A DNA stretch of 64,000 nt from Neobacillus bataviensis LMG 21833 (GCF_000307875.1 NZ_AJLS01000114.1:62001-126000); one strand, 5' to 3'; shown: positions 16,584-26,102, counted from the first letter of the stretch. The notes: generated from the sequence alone by a model not told the origin. Numbers and translations: made by a program.

Positions 16584-16600
16584 ATTCGATAATGTCGAAC
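16584..16600. promoter_or_regulatory. IclR operator-like palindrome, copy 2
   Basis: TTCGA-TAATG-TCGAA (16585-16599) just before the ribosome site of the IclR gene, with CGAA five bases further upstream. It is placed for autorepression of the iclR-aldolase operon. Confidence 0.6.
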
Positions 16601-16615
16601 AAGAGGAGGATGGTT

Positions 16616-17383
16616 GTGGCAGAACGATTAATCCAATCAATTGAAAGATCGGCTGATATACTTGAAATATTTTTGAAATTGAAACCGGAACTAAGCATCA
16701 AAGAAATTAGTCAGGAACTAAATCTATCCAAAAGCACCGTTCACGGAATTATCAAGACTTTGGAGCATAGAGGGTACCTGCAGCAAAATCCGGAAGATTT
16801 GAAGTATAAGCTAGGGCTCAAACTTTTTGAACTTGGAAATTTTGTGGGGAAAAACCTCGACATAGGTGATATTGCAAAGCCTATTATTAGAGATTTAGTG
16901 GATGAACTAAATGAAACCGTTCACTTAGTTACCCGGCAAAAGGATGAACTTTTTTACATTGAAAAGGTAGAAGGAGCTAGAACCCTTACGATCTACTCCC
17001 ATGTTGGAAAAAGGGCCCCTTTTCATTGTACGGGCGTAGGAAAAGCCATTCTTGCCTACTTGGATGAAAATGAGGCTGAAAGAATTTTATCATCCAAAGC
17101 TTTAGAATCATTTACAAAGTATACAGTGACAAATAAAGAAGAGATTAAACATCATTTACCTGCCATACGTGAAAACGGTTACGCGGTCGATGATGAGGAA
17201 ATTGAGTTAGGGCTTAAATGCATTGCTGCACCAATATTCAATTATCAAGGAAATGTAATCGCTTCAATCAGCTGTGCCGCGCCAAAAATAAGGCTGGATG
17301 AAAACCGTCTTCCAAAAGTGATTGAGGGAATTAAGCGGGCAGCAGCCGAGATCTCAAATTGCTTAGGCTATAAAGGTTATTAA
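16616..17383 (+). CDS. IclR-family transcriptional regulator
   Basis: Regulator of 255 residues with the standard IclR architecture: winged helix-turn-helix at about 8-68 (SIKEISQELNLSKSTVHGIIKTLEHRGYL), linker, and effector domain from about 80 to 250 (FHCTGVGKAILAYL, YAVDDEEIELGLKCIAAPI). IclR proteins often sense aromatic-catabolism intermediates. The start is GTG at 16616 after AGAGGAGG; the longer frame upstream is not homologous. Only 43 bases separate it from the acetaldehyde dehydrogenase gene, so regulator and enzymes appear to form one autoregulated operon. An incomplete copy lies upstream. Confidence 0.92.
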   Translation: MAERLIQSIERSADILEIFLKLKPELSIKEISQELNLSKSTVHGIIKTLEHRGYLQQNPEDLKYKLGLKLFELGNFVGKNLDIGDIAKPIIRDLVDELNETVHLVTRQKDELFYIEKVEGARTLTIYSHVGKRAPFHCTGVGKAILAYLDENEAERILSSKALESFTKYTVTNKEEIKHHLPAIRENGYAVDDEEIELGLKCIAAPIFNYQGNVIASISCAAPKIRLDENRLPKVIEGIKRAAAEISNCLGYKGY

Positions 17384-17426
17384 CACATAGGATTTAATAA
17401 ATATTTTTAAAAATAGGAGGAGAAAC

Positions 17427-18317
17427 ATGTTGGAAAAAGTAAAAGTTGCGATTCTTGGCTCAGGGAATATTGGAACAGATTTAATGATCAAATTAGGACG
17501 TTCTGAATTGTTAGAACTCACTGCTGTGATTGGGATTGATCCACAATCAGACGGATTACGCCGTGCAAGAGAATTAGGGTATGCAGGGGTTGATACAGGG
17601 ATTGACGGATTTTTAGCAGATCCAAAATTAGAAGCGGATATTGTGTTTGATGCCACCTCAGCAAAAGCGCATCTTTATAATGCAAAAGTGTTAAAAGAAG
17701 CAGGAATAAAAGTAATTGATATGACTCCTGCAGCTGTCGGGCCGTATGTTTGTGCCGCTGTCAACATCGAAGATCATTTGGATAAAGAAAACATCAACCT
17801 TATTACCTGCGGCGGTCAGGCGACCATCCCAATGGTTCACGCGGTTAACCGGGTTGCTCCAGTAGAATATGCAGAAATCGTTGCGACTATTTCAAGTAAG
17901 AGTGCCGGTCCTGGCACAAGAGCAAATATTGATGAGTTCACAGAAACAACTTCACGTGCGATTGAAGTTGTAGGCGGTGCGAAAAAAGGAAAAGCCATTA
18001 TTATTTTAAACCCTGCTGAACCGCCAATCCTTATGCGTGATACCGTTTATACGCTTGTCGAGGAAGGCAAAATGGATGAGGAAGCAATCCGGAAATCAAT
18101 AAGTGAAATGGAGAAAGTGGTTCAATCATATGTCCCAGGTTACCGTGTCCGCACAGAACCTATTTTTGACGGAAATAAAGTATCAATCTTCCTTGAAGTA
18201 GAAGGTGCTGGCGATTATCTGCCTGTATATGCAGGAAACCTTGATATTATGACATCAGCTGGTGTAAAAATTGCAGAGGCATTTGCGAAAAAACTAGTAG
18301 CGAAGGAAACAGTTTGA
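17427..18317 (+). CDS. mhpF: Acetaldehyde dehydrogenase (acetylating), DmpF/MhpF
   Basis: Enzyme of 296 residues converting acetaldehyde, CoA and NAD+ to acetyl-CoA. NAD-binding GSGNIGTDL at residues 11-19 and the catalytic C128 in [13 protein letters not shown] are in the places typical of DmpF. C-terminal [19 protein letters not shown] is the family block for docking with the aldolase. It is followed 24 bases later by the partner aldolase, with which it forms a channelling complex in Pseudomonas and E. coli. AGGAGGAG precedes the ATG. Confidence 0.95.
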   Translation: MLEKVKVAILGSGNIGTDLMIKLGRSELLELTAVIGIDPQSDGLRRARELGYAGVDTGIDGFLADPKLEADIVFDATSAKAHLYNAKVLKEAGIKVIDMTPAAVGPYVCAAVNIEDHLDKENINLITCGGQATIPMVHAVNRVAPVEYAEIVATISSKSAGPGTRANIDEFTETTSRAIEVVGGAKKGKAIIILNPAEPPILMRDTVYTLVEEGKMDEEAIRKSISEMEKVVQSYVPGYRVRTEPIFDGNKVSIFLEVEGAGDYLPVYAGNLDIMTSAGVKIAEAFAKKLVAKETV

Positions 18318-18341
18318 GCTGTAGAAAGGGGTAAATAAATC

Positions 18342-19370
18342 ATGACAAATGAAAGAGATATCCTCATTACTGAGGTAGCGTTACGAGACGGAAGCCACGC
18401 AATCAATCATCAATTCACAGTAGACCAGGTACTTAACATTACAAAAGCATTGAATGATGCAAATGTTCCTTATATTGAAGTATCACATGGAGATGGTTTA
18501 GCAGGGTCTTCCTTACAATATGGTCTTTCCCGGACAAATGAATTGGAGTTAATTGAAGCGGCCGTGTCCGTTGCAGATAAGTCAAAAATTGCTGTTCTTC
18601 TATTACCTGGGATTGGTACATTGCATGAATTAAAAGAGGCGGCTAAATTAGGGGCTAAAATGGCCCGTATTGCAACACATGTAACCGAAGCAGACGTGGC
18701 ACCGCAGCATATTGCTTATGCGAAAGAACTAGGTATGGAAACAGTTGGTTTCTTAATGATGAACCATATGGCTCCAGTTAACAAACTTGTCGAGCAGGCA
18801 AAATTAATGGAAAGTTACGGGGCTGATACCGTTTATGTTGTGGATTCAGCAGGTTATCTTCTTCCAGATCAGGTTCGTGAACGGATCCGCGCCCTTAAAC
18901 AATCCATAGGTGTTAATGTCGGCTTCCACGGCCATAACAATTTATCGCTTGCCATGGCCAACACGCTTGCAGCGATTGAAGAAGGTGCGACTCGTATTGA
19001 CGGCAGTGCACGTTGTTTGGGAGCCGGTGCTGGTAATACGCAGACAGAAGTATTAATTGCTGTTTGTGAACGGATGGGAATTAAAACAGGGGTAGATTTA
19101 TATAAAATGATGGATTTAGCTGAAGATATTGTTGCACCGATTTTACAAGTGCCGCAAGAAATTACAAGAGACAGCCTGACGCTTGGCTATGCGGGTGTAT
19201 ATTCCAGCTTTGCCCTTCATGCAAAACGTGCGGCTGCTAAATTCGGTGTTGATTCCCGTGATATTTTAATAGAGTTAGGCAAACGGAAAGTCGTTGGCGG
19301 TCAAGAGGATATGATCGTCGATGTGGCAGCAGAAATTGCTAAAGAAAAGAACAAGGTAGTTTTAGGTTAA
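18342..19370 (+). CDS. mhpE: 4-hydroxy-2-oxovalerate aldolase, DmpG/MhpE
   Basis: Enzyme of 342 residues splitting 4-hydroxy-2-oxovalerate into pyruvate and acetaldehyde. The N-terminal TIM barrel starts with EVALRDGSHA (R15, D16 and the catalytic H19), the metal-binding pair is in GFHGHNN near residue 200, and the C-terminal DmpG-type communication domain follows. Acetaldehyde passes directly to the preceding dehydrogenase. The hydratase and the ring-cleavage enzymes that normally feed this step are not in the window, so it may receive substrate from a pathway encoded elsewhere. Confidence 0.95.
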   Translation: MTNERDILITEVALRDGSHAINHQFTVDQVLNITKALNDANVPYIEVSHGDGLAGSSLQYGLSRTNELELIEAAVSVADKSKIAVLLLPGIGTLHELKEAAKLGAKMARIATHVTEADVAPQHIAYAKELGMETVGFLMMNHMAPVNKLVEQAKLMESYGADTVYVVDSAGYLLPDQVRERIRALKQSIGVNVGFHGHNNLSLAMANTLAAIEEGATRIDGSARCLGAGAGNTQTEVLIAVCERMGIKTGVDLYKMMDLAEDIVAPILQVPQEITRDSLTLGYAGVYSSFALHAKRAAAKFGVDSRDILIELGKRKVVGGQEDMIVDVAAEIAKEKNKVVLG

Positions 19371-19398
19371 CTGATAACTATATCAATTAGTGTGACTT

Positions 19399-19445
19399 GC
19401 AAGGAGATATTGGTTTTTTATAGACCAATCTGCTTGCTTTTTTAT
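19399..19445 (+). terminator. Terminator of the iclR-mhpF-mhpE operon
   Basis: GCAAGGAGATATTGGT pairs with ACCAATCTGCTTGC around a T-rich loop and is followed by TTTTTTAT. Confidence 0.85.
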
Positions 19446-19507
19446 TTCATTAAAAATGCTAAAATTGTTATAACTATTTTTATATAAAGAAGAAAGGAAT
19501 TAGCGAT

Positions 19508-20428
19508 ATGACAATAAAAAAAGTATCAATTATAGGGCTTGGGGCATTAGGAGTTTTATTCGGAAATCATTTAGCTAAGAAAATGCAGAAAAAGGATTTA
19601 CGAATCATTGCTGATAAAGATCGAATCAAGAGATATGAAGCGGACAATGTGTATTGTAATGGAGAACCATGTCATTTCCATTACGTTACCCCTGAAGAAG
19701 TTTGCGAACCAGCAGATTTGCTTATTTTTGCCGTTAAATTTAATGGTTTGGAGGATGCAATCCAAGTGGTGAAGCATCATGTTGGAGAAAACACGATTAT
19801 TTTATCCCTTTTGAATGGCATATCAAGTGAAGCAATTATTAGTGAAGCTTACGGAATGGATAAAGTCTTATATAGTGTTGCACAAGGGATGGACGCTGTA
19901 AAAGTAGGGAATCAGCTAACTTATGATCATATGGGCATGATTTGCTTTGGTGAACGGGAACCTGGCTATGTCTCTGAAAAGGTTAAGAGGTTGACTAAGT
20001 TTTTTGAAAAAATGGAAGTTCCCTATGAGGTGGACACCAATATGGTTAGAAGGCAATGGGGGAAATTCATGTTGAACGTAGGGGTCAATCAAACTGTTGC
20101 TGTGTATAGAAGCGATTACGGTGAGGTACAAAGGGATGGACCAGCAAGGGATATGATGATTTCTGCGATGAGTGAGGTAATGGCACTATCGGAAAAAGAA
20201 GGGGCTCGGTTAACGGAAGAAGATTTACAGTATTGGCTGAAGGTCATGGGCACATTAAGCCCGGAAGGAAAACCTTCAATGGCTCAAGATGTAGAAGCGA
20301 GACGGTCCAGCGAAGTGGATTTATTTGCCGGTACGGTTGTGAGATTAGGTGAAAAACATGGTGTACCTACGCCTATAAATAGGGAGCTGTATCGCAGGGT
20401 ACAATTATTAGAAAGTCAGTACAAGTAA
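19508..20428 (+). CDS. Ketopantoate reductase family protein (PanE/ApbA)
   Basis: Protein of 306 residues of the 2-dehydropantoate 2-reductase family. The NADP-binding motif GLGALG is at residues 10-15; the C-terminal domain has KFMLNVGVNQ (catalytic Lys region) and PSMAQDVEARRSSEVDLFAG, the substrate-binding Ser/Glu block. Coenzyme A synthesis genes are not near, and Bacillus species commonly carry several paralogues, so a role outside pantothenate synthesis is possible. It has its own promoter region after the preceding terminator. Confidence 0.88.
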   Translation: MTIKKVSIIGLGALGVLFGNHLAKKMQKKDLRIIADKDRIKRYEADNVYCNGEPCHFHYVTPEEVCEPADLLIFAVKFNGLEDAIQVVKHHVGENTIILSLLNGISSEAIISEAYGMDKVLYSVAQGMDAVKVGNQLTYDHMGMICFGEREPGYVSEKVKRLTKFFEKMEVPYEVDTNMVRRQWGKFMLNVGVNQTVAVYRSDYGEVQRDGPARDMMISAMSEVMALSEKEGARLTEEDLQYWLKVMGTLSPEGKPSMAQDVEARRSSEVDLFAGTVVRLGEKHGVPTPINRELYRRVQLLESQYK

Positions 20429-20492
20429 ACAAAAATTGTTCTTAAAGAACTGAATTAGAAGAAAGAAGGTATTTACGAATCACACTTTTTCA

Positions 20493-20523
20493 AAAAGGGG
20501 CGAACATCATTCGCTCCTTTTCT
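20493..20523 (+). terminator. Terminator after the PanE-like gene
   Basis: AAAGGGGCGAA and TTCGCTCCTTT form the stem; TTTTCTG follows and A5 precedes, so it could work in both directions. Confidence 0.65.
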
Positions 20524-20697
20524 GTATAATCGTCCCACGTATAAAATGATTCATATCATAAAACATTTTGTAAACGGATGATGAAGCTGAGGTCAATCAG
20601 GTTAATTTTTTGTAAATCAATCTATCCATAGTAGGACTTTCATAAATTAAAGAGAACTTTCCATTAATAAAAAACAATAAGCAGGAGGACACACATC

Positions 20698-21636
20698 TTG
20701 ATTTCAAAAAAAAATTTCGTTCGTAAGCCATTGTTTATGAAAATGTGGGAGGAACATCCTATTATCTGGAGGTTGTTAATTGACATCGGAATTTTACTTA
20801 AATATAAAACATTAAAGATTGATAAACTGCCAAATAAAGTGGTCTTACCATCTTCAACGGTTATTTATGTGAATTCTAATGAAAATCGCGGCAGGGCGTT
20901 ATTGATAAGTGGAGGGATTACCCAAAACAGGCTTTTCTACTTTTGGGAAAAATCAATAGAAACTTGGCACCCAGATCTGGTGATAGATGTTGGTGTAAAT
21001 TATGGTGAATGTATATTTTCTACCAGCTATCCGGAACATACAAAAATATATGGAGTTGAGGCAAATCATCATTTATTGGAATACATTAATCGATCCAAGG
21101 AGAAACATCCGAATAATCGGCAGATCACCATCATTCATGCACTAGCATCTGATAAAGAGGATGAACAAAAAGAATTTTATATTGATCAACACTGGTCAGG
21201 GACTTCATCGGCTTCTTATATGCCATCTCACAATAGGATTGAAATGGTGGCTGTACGCACCATTACCATTGATTCTCTATTTGCTCATGATATGACGTCT
21301 GGGAAAGTCCTATTTAAAGTAGATGTTGAGGGATATGAGGCATTCGTCTTAAATGGTATGTCTGAATTATTGAAAAAATGTGACTCCGCCATCGGATTTA
21401 TAGAATTTGATAGTGAATATATCGAAAAGTCAGGAATAGCAGCAGATGAATTTTTTATGTTTTTACAAGAGAATTTTACCATTTACATATATATCGAGGA
21501 CGATACTTTACTCAAAGCTAACTCTATTAAATACGAAAACTTGCAAATAATTTTAGGATCTAGCTATATTCATACTGATATGATTTTGCTAACGAATGAA
21601 GAGATGATCGGTGTATATGATTTTTCCTTGAAATAG
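20698..21636 (+). CDS. FkbM-family SAM-dependent methyltransferase
   Basis: Protein of 312 residues. Motif I is DLVIDVGVNYGECIFS near residue 98, followed by IYGVEANHHLLEYI; motif KVLFKVDVEGYEAFVLNGM near 200-220 is diagnostic for the FkbM family, which methylates hydroxyl groups of sugars, lipids or secondary metabolites. Initiation is at TTG, eight bases after GCAGGAGGA. It is flanked by terminators on the left and an exported phosphoesterase on the right, and no glycosyltransferases are near, so the acceptor cannot be guessed. Confidence 0.82.
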   Translation: MISKKNFVRKPLFMKMWEEHPIIWRLLIDIGILLKYKTLKIDKLPNKVVLPSSTVIYVNSNENRGRALLISGGITQNRLFYFWEKSIETWHPDLVIDVGVNYGECIFSTSYPEHTKIYGVEANHHLLEYINRSKEKHPNNRQITIIHALASDKEDEQKEFYIDQHWSGTSSASYMPSHNRIEMVAVRTITIDSLFAHDMTSGKVLFKVDVEGYEAFVLNGMSELLKKCDSAIGFIEFDSEYIEKSGIAADEFFMFLQENFTIYIYIEDDTLLKANSIKYENLQIILGSSYIHTDMILLTNEEMIGVYDFSLK

Positions 21637-21809
21637 CTGGTGAACAAGAGTTTGCATAACCTGTTTTTGTGAAAGTACTCTCCAGAACATTTATTTGGAA
21701 TTTACATAATTCCTACCTGCACTTAACATTGGCTCAATGATTGTTAAGTAGTATGTAGTAAAAGAGTATTCATGCAGCTTTATAATGTTGGAATGGAGGA
21801 GCGGAAATC

Positions 21810-23501
21810 ATGGAAGTAAAAATAGTGGACGAAGTAGTACAATCTTCAAGCCGAAAGGAAATGAACCGCCGTGACTTTTTGCAAAAAACAACGATGGTAG
21901 TCGGCGCTGCTGTTGGTGCTGCACTAGTAAACTCGCTTACGGGATTGCCGGTTAGTGCCGTTTCTAGTTCGTCGGTTATGAATTCTAATGGAACGAAGCC
22001 AGATTTAGTTTTTCCGGTTATTAGTGATGTACATATTAAATCAAACAATAATCAAACGTTGGATAAGTTTGTCACCACGTTAGAGCAATTGAATCAGATT
22101 TCTCCAAATCAGGATGCATTTGTCGTTGTCGGGGATTTAACAGATAACGGTCTTACACCAGAATATGATAAATTTTTCAATGAATATAATGTGAAAAAAC
22201 AAGTGCAGGCTGTTTCAATGTTTGCCATTGGAAATCATGATTATTGGAATGGCCTGCCCGTTGCCGACGCTCAAAAACGGTTCCTTGAAAAAACGGGAAT
22301 GGAATCCATTTACTTTCACCAAATGATTAAAGGCTATCATTTTATTATTCTAGGTACAGAGGATGGGGTAACGGAAGGAACATTTAACGAGCAGCAAATT
22401 GGCTGGCTGGCCGAGCGACTCAAACAGGCGGCTGCCGATGATCCGCATAAACCGATTTTTGTCTTCCATCATCAGCCGATTATGGACACAATCTATGGAA
22501 GTGAATGGGGCTTTACGAAAAATAGAGATCTTTTCTATGACACATTAAAACCTTATCCGCAGGTCATTTCATTTTCAGGTCATACCCATTATCCGTTAGA
22601 TGACCCGAGAATCATCCATCAAAAGGATTTCACCTCAATCGGAACTTCGACCGGTGCTTATTTATGGCTAGACGCTGGAAGAATCCAAGGGGAAGTGCCG
22701 GAGGGAGCTGATATCCTGAATCAGGCTATGATTGTGGAGGTGCATCATAATAAGGTTTTGATTAAGCGCCGCGATATCCATCAGAATGATTGGACTGGAG
22801 AGCCGTTTGAAATCAGCTATCCAGCGAAACCCAATAAATTTACATATACAGAAGATCGCGACAAAAAAGCTCCATATTTTGCGAAAGATGCAATGATTTC
22901 TATCGTTGAAGAAGACACGGCAGCAGCAGGTCTCACTGTCATGCTTACACAAGCTAAAGATAATCTGCTTGTCCATGATTATAAGCTAAAGGCAAAGAAT
23001 ATGGAGACAGGGAAAGTGGACAAGGAAATTCTCGCCTTTTCTGAGTTTTATAAGGATCCAATTCCAAATCCTTTATCTCTAGATATCTATGGATTGCAGT
23101 CCAATACCCTTTATGAAATTGAGGTATCTGCGCTTGATGCATTTGCAAATGAAAGTCAAAACTCCCTCAAGGTGTTGGGAAAAACAAAACAAGGGCCAGT
23201 GATCATTCTTTCAAAAAACGAGTTGAATGGAATCGATGATCAATTGGATGTCATTGTGGAAAATGTGAGGATTTCTAATGGGGACTGGGTAGGGGTTTAT
23301 GAAGTGAATGAAAAACCCGGGAATGTGGCCTCAATTTGGTGGATGAATGCGAAGGTAACCGGTGGAAGATGTACATTCACGTATGATCCAAAAAATAATG
23401 CCTATCCTGCAAGATACAGCGAGGGAAAAACTTATAAACTCGTTTATTTCTATGGCAGTGGCTATGATGCTGTAGCGGAAACGACATTCACAGTTAAGTA
23501 A
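21810..23501 (+). CDS. Tat-exported metallophosphoesterase with C-terminal DUF4073-type region
   Basis: Protein of 563 residues. A twin-arginine signal is visible: NRRDFLQKTT near residue 20, then a hydrophobic stretch and an AVSA-type cleavage region near 50. The calcineurin-like phosphoesterase core follows with all metal motifs in order: SDVHI (about 73), GDLTDNG (108), GNHDYW (145), FHHQP (217) and SGHTHYP (251). From about residue 350 there is a beta-rich Ig-like/DUF4073-type tail. Export in folded, metal-loaded form fits the Tat route. Substrate unknown; phosphodiesters of wall polymers or nucleotides are plausible. Confidence 0.88.
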   Translation: MEVKIVDEVVQSSSRKEMNRRDFLQKTTMVVGAAVGAALVNSLTGLPVSAVSSSSVMNSNGTKPDLVFPVISDVHIKSNNNQTLDKFVTTLEQLNQISPNQDAFVVVGDLTDNGLTPEYDKFFNEYNVKKQVQAVSMFAIGNHDYWNGLPVADAQKRFLEKTGMESIYFHQMIKGYHFIILGTEDGVTEGTFNEQQIGWLAERLKQAAADDPHKPIFVFHHQPIMDTIYGSEWGFTKNRDLFYDTLKPYPQVISFSGHTHYPLDDPRIIHQKDFTSIGTSTGAYLWLDAGRIQGEVPEGADILNQAMIVEVHHNKVLIKRRDIHQNDWTGEPFEISYPAKPNKFTYTEDRDKKAPYFAKDAMISIVEEDTAAAGLTVMLTQAKDNLLVHDYKLKAKNMETGKVDKEILAFSEFYKDPIPNPLSLDIYGLQSNTLYEIEVSALDAFANESQNSLKVLGKTKQGPVIILSKNELNGIDDQLDVIVENVRISNGDWVGVYEVNEKPGNVASIWWMNAKVTGGRCTFTYDPKNNAYPARYSEGKTYKLVYFYGSGYDAVAETTFTVK

Positions 23502-23507
23502 GCATAG

Positions 23508-23557
23508 GAGGGTTCTCTTGCTTCAAAGATAGAAGCAAGAGAACCCCCTGTATTTTT
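23508..23557 (+). terminator. Terminator of the phosphoesterase gene
   Basis: Perfect 15-bp stem, GGGTTCTCTTGCTTC/GAAGCAAGAGAACCC (23510-23546), then CCCTGTATTTTTT. Confidence 0.85.
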
Positions 23558-23664
23558 TCGGAAAGTAAATATGATTAAATAAAGTTTGTTTTGAAGTAAA
23601 TTATAGGTATTTATGGTATAAATATAAAAATTTTTAACACTAAGGATCCGAACCGATAAGATTG

Positions 23665-23712
23665 AAAAAGTCCTGCTTTTCAACATATTTGAAAAGCAGG
23701 ACTTTTTGTTTA
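23665..23712. terminator. Second, bidirectional terminator-like hairpin
   Basis: Perfect 19-bp stem from AAAAAGTCCTGCTTTTCAA (23665-23683) to its complement ending at 23707, with T5GTTT after it and A5 before it. It separates the phosphoesterase from the flavin cluster. The rest of 23558-23874 shows nothing else. Confidence 0.8.
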
Positions 23713-23874
23713 TCAAGGTAATCTTAATTAATTGTCCTGAACTCCGGTTCGATAGAGAGGTGAACAAACTGGTGGTTCACCCCAACTTTTTTTAGTTTCT
23801 AAGAAAATTCTAATATTGTTAAGCTAAACTAATCTTGTTTCATAGTTATGAATAGGCAGTAGGAGGGTTTATGA

Positions 23875-24333
23875 ATGAAAAAAATGGACAAAAAGTGGGT
23901 AATTCTTTGTTCTACAGCTATTGCAGCGGTTTACACTGCTGGCTTCGTTACGACAGAATCCCAGGCAAATATAAATCAACCAAACCAGCATGAGGAAAAT
24001 AGTTTTCAAACAAATAGCAGTACGTTAAATAATTCAGCCGGTAGCATCAAAGCAAATAGCCTTTATCAAGATGGTATATATACGGGTACAGGGATGAATA
24101 GACGTGGATCGATTGAGGTGCAAGTAACGATTAATAATGACAAAATCACGGATGTAGAAATTAGTGATTTTGCTATGCACTATTCGGAAAGTGACGTAGT
24201 GGGTCTGCCAGATGAAGTCCTACAAAATCAAAGCGCTGAAGTGCAAAATGTTTCAGGTGCAACTTATAGTACAGAAGCATTCCACGATGCCATACAAGAT
24301 GCACTTGACCAAGCACAGAACGTAGAAGGTTAA
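23875..24333 (+). CDS. Exported FMN-binding domain protein
   Basis: Protein of 152 residues: N-terminal membrane/signal segment at about 8-25, a polar Asn/Gln/Ser-rich linker to about 65, then an FMN_bind domain (YQDGIYTGTG at 64-73, IEVQVTINNDKITDV at 80-94). The flavinylation motif is SGAT at 127-130 (NVSGATYST), in which T130 would carry covalent FMN attached by ApbE. The ApbE gene begins five bases after its stop. It probably shuttles electrons outside the membrane, like RnfG/NqrC or the Listeria lipoprotein PplA, but it is not lipidated. Confidence 0.88.
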   Translation: MKKMDKKWVILCSTAIAAVYTAGFVTTESQANINQPNQHEENSFQTNSSTLNNSAGSIKANSLYQDGIYTGTGMNRRGSIEVQVTINNDKITDVEISDFAMHYSESDVVGLPDEVLQNQSAEVQNVSGATYSTEAFHDAIQDALDQAQNVEG

Positions 24334-24337
24334 CAAC

Positions 24338-25234
24338 ATGAAAAAAACGAGATTGTATATGGATACCGTAGTGGATATTCAGGTTGTGACAGAGAAATCA
24401 AAGGAAGAAGCGGAAGAAAAAATAGACCGTGCATTTAACACATTCAAAAAAGTAGAGCAAGCATGCAGCCGGTTTACCCCTTCAAGTGAATTAATGCAAG
24501 CTTGCCAAATTGTCGGTACCCCGGTTGAAATTAGCCCATATCTCTTCGAACCACTTTCTTTTGCAATTGAAGTATCTAAAATGACGGCTGGCTTATTCGA
24601 TCCGACGGTCGGAAAAGTGATGGAGGTTTACGGATTTAATCGTCATTATTTAACGGGAGATATTATTGAAAGTGTTGCTGCTGATTCTGTTACGTATCAT
24701 GATATTGTCTTAGAATACCATGCACGTACTTTAACAGTAACAAAGGATTTAGTGATAGATTTAGGGGCTGTGGCGAAAGGTTTTGCGATTGACTTGGCAG
24801 CACAAGAACTGAAGGATTTTGAGGGATTTGTCGTCAATGCTGGCGGTGACCTGTATGCAGGAGGTCACGACGAGAATGGGGAACCATGGAAAATCGGGAT
24901 ACAGCATCCGCATCAAAAAAATAGCATAATTGACACAATCGAAATTTCCAATGAAGCCATCTGCACATCAGGAAGTTATGAACGTAAGAATCGTGCCATA
25001 CCAAATTTGCATCATTTAGTGAATCCGAAAACGAAATGCTCACCCAATGATTGGGTCAGTTGTAGTATCATCGCTCCCTTTGCCATGATGGCAGATGCCT
25101 TTTCAACTGCGGCCTTCCTGCTTAGTGAAGAAGAAAGTAAAAAATTGATGGAGGACTTAAATGTAAAAGGGATGTTGATCACACCTAATTTACAAATTGT
25201 TAAAGCTGGAGGGTTTCAAAATGACAACAAATAA
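24338..25234 (+). CDS. apbE: FAD:protein FMN transferase ApbE
   Basis: Protein of 298 residues covering the ApbE fold: MDTVVDIQV at the start, LFDPTVGKVMEVYGF near 87, DLGAVAKGFAIDLAAQ near 147 and the Mg/FAD-site blocks NAGGDLYAGG near 167 and ICTSGSYER near 208. It hydrolyses FAD to AMP and attaches FMN to Thr of Sxx(S/T)GAT-type targets. No lipobox or signal peptide is seen, unlike many Gram-negative ApbE proteins, so it would act on the cytoplasmic side or be anchored by other means. Its substrate is very probably the protein encoded directly upstream. The end overlaps the next gene by 14 bases. Confidence 0.93.
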   Translation: MKKTRLYMDTVVDIQVVTEKSKEEAEEKIDRAFNTFKKVEQACSRFTPSSELMQACQIVGTPVEISPYLFEPLSFAIEVSKMTAGLFDPTVGKVMEVYGFNRHYLTGDIIESVAADSVTYHDIVLEYHARTLTVTKDLVIDLGAVAKGFAIDLAAQELKDFEGFVVNAGGDLYAGGHDENGEPWKIGIQHPHQKNSIIDTIEISNEAICTSGSYERKNRAIPNLHHLVNPKTKCSPNDWVSCSIIAPFAMMADAFSTAAFLLSEEESKKLMEDLNVKGMLITPNLQIVKAGGFQNDNK

Positions 25235-26051
25235 GTGGTTGAGGACACCAAAGGGCTATGTCACCATGGCTCTGGTTACCTATTTAGTAATCGCGTCCAT
25301 TGCATCAAAAACCATTATGGGCATAGTCAATAGTCTTATTGCAGTAGGTGTAGCATTAGCGGTAGACTTTCTCTATTCCAAGGTGACAAATCGAAAAAGC
25401 AGTAGAGATGGTACCGTTATTACAGGGTTAATTATTTCGTTGATATTGAGTGTTACGACCCCATGGGCTATTGTGGCAGGTACATCGGTTATCGCCATCT
25501 TGTCTAAGCATCTTTTGGTTTATAAAAAGAAACCCATTTTTAATCCAGCAGCCTTTGGGTTACTTCTATCCATTTTTATTTTTCATACAGGGCAAAGCTG
25601 GTGGGGCTCATTTGGGGACCTCCCTTGGTGGATGATCCTGTTACTTTTGATTGGAGGCTTCATGGTAACGGAACGAGTAAATAAATTTCCACAAGTCTTT
25701 TCCTTTCTAGGTACCTTTTTTGTGTTGCTTTTTCTAATGGGCATCTTCCATTTAGGGAGTGCGGCCGATGCGCTTCGACCTCCATTTATTAATGCCTCCC
25801 TATTTTTTGGCCTTTTCATGCTGACAGATCCGCCAACTTCACCAGCTAAGTATAAAGAACAGGTCATGTTCGGCTTACTTTCAGCGGTATCAGGAACGAT
25901 TGTTTATGGAATTTTCGGCGGCCTCACCTATTTGTTTATTGGATTGTTAATTGGGAATCTTTATAGTTATCGAAACAAACGCTCAACTTCAAAGTCAGCT
26001 GAACGTAGGAAGCAGCGGGTAAAAACATCCCAGCGCGTTCTTAGTAAATAA
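25221..26051 (+). CDS. RnfD/NqrB-like membrane protein
   Basis: Polytopic protein of 276 residues with about eight to nine hydrophobic segments, of the NQR2/RnfD/RnfE family. Family blocks are DGTVITGLIISLILS near 64, KKPIFNPAAFGLLLS near 104 and LFMLTDPPTSPAKYKEQ near 205. RnfD and NqrB carry flavin and pass electrons across the membrane; here no other Rnf or Nqr subunits are present. The ATG at 25221 follows GGAGG and overlaps apbE. The C-terminus is very basic. Together with the FMN-binding protein and ApbE it probably forms a minimal flavin-based trans-membrane electron path. Confidence 0.83.
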   Translation: MTTNKWLRTPKGYVTMALVTYLVIASIASKTIMGIVNSLIAVGVALAVDFLYSKVTNRKSSRDGTVITGLIISLILSVTTPWAIVAGTSVIAILSKHLLVYKKKPIFNPAAFGLLLSIFIFHTGQSWWGSFGDLPWWMILLLLIGGFMVTERVNKFPQVFSFLGTFFVLLFLMGIFHLGSAADALRPPFINASLFFGLFMLTDPPTSPAKYKEQVMFGLLSAVSGTIVYGIFGGLTYLFIGLLIGNLYSYRNKRSTSKSAERRKQRVKTSQRVLSK

Positions 26052-26065
26052 GAGTTTAATTGTCG

Positions 26066-26102
26066 CCAACTTTTTTTGGGAATTTTAATGGATAAAAGTT
26101 GG
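26066..26102. repeat. Inverted repeat between flavin cluster and two-component genes
   Basis: CCAACTTTT and AAAAGTTGG (perfect 9-bp arms, 19-base loop) without a U-run. It may be a weak attenuator or a regulator site for the two-component operon. Confidence 0.4.
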
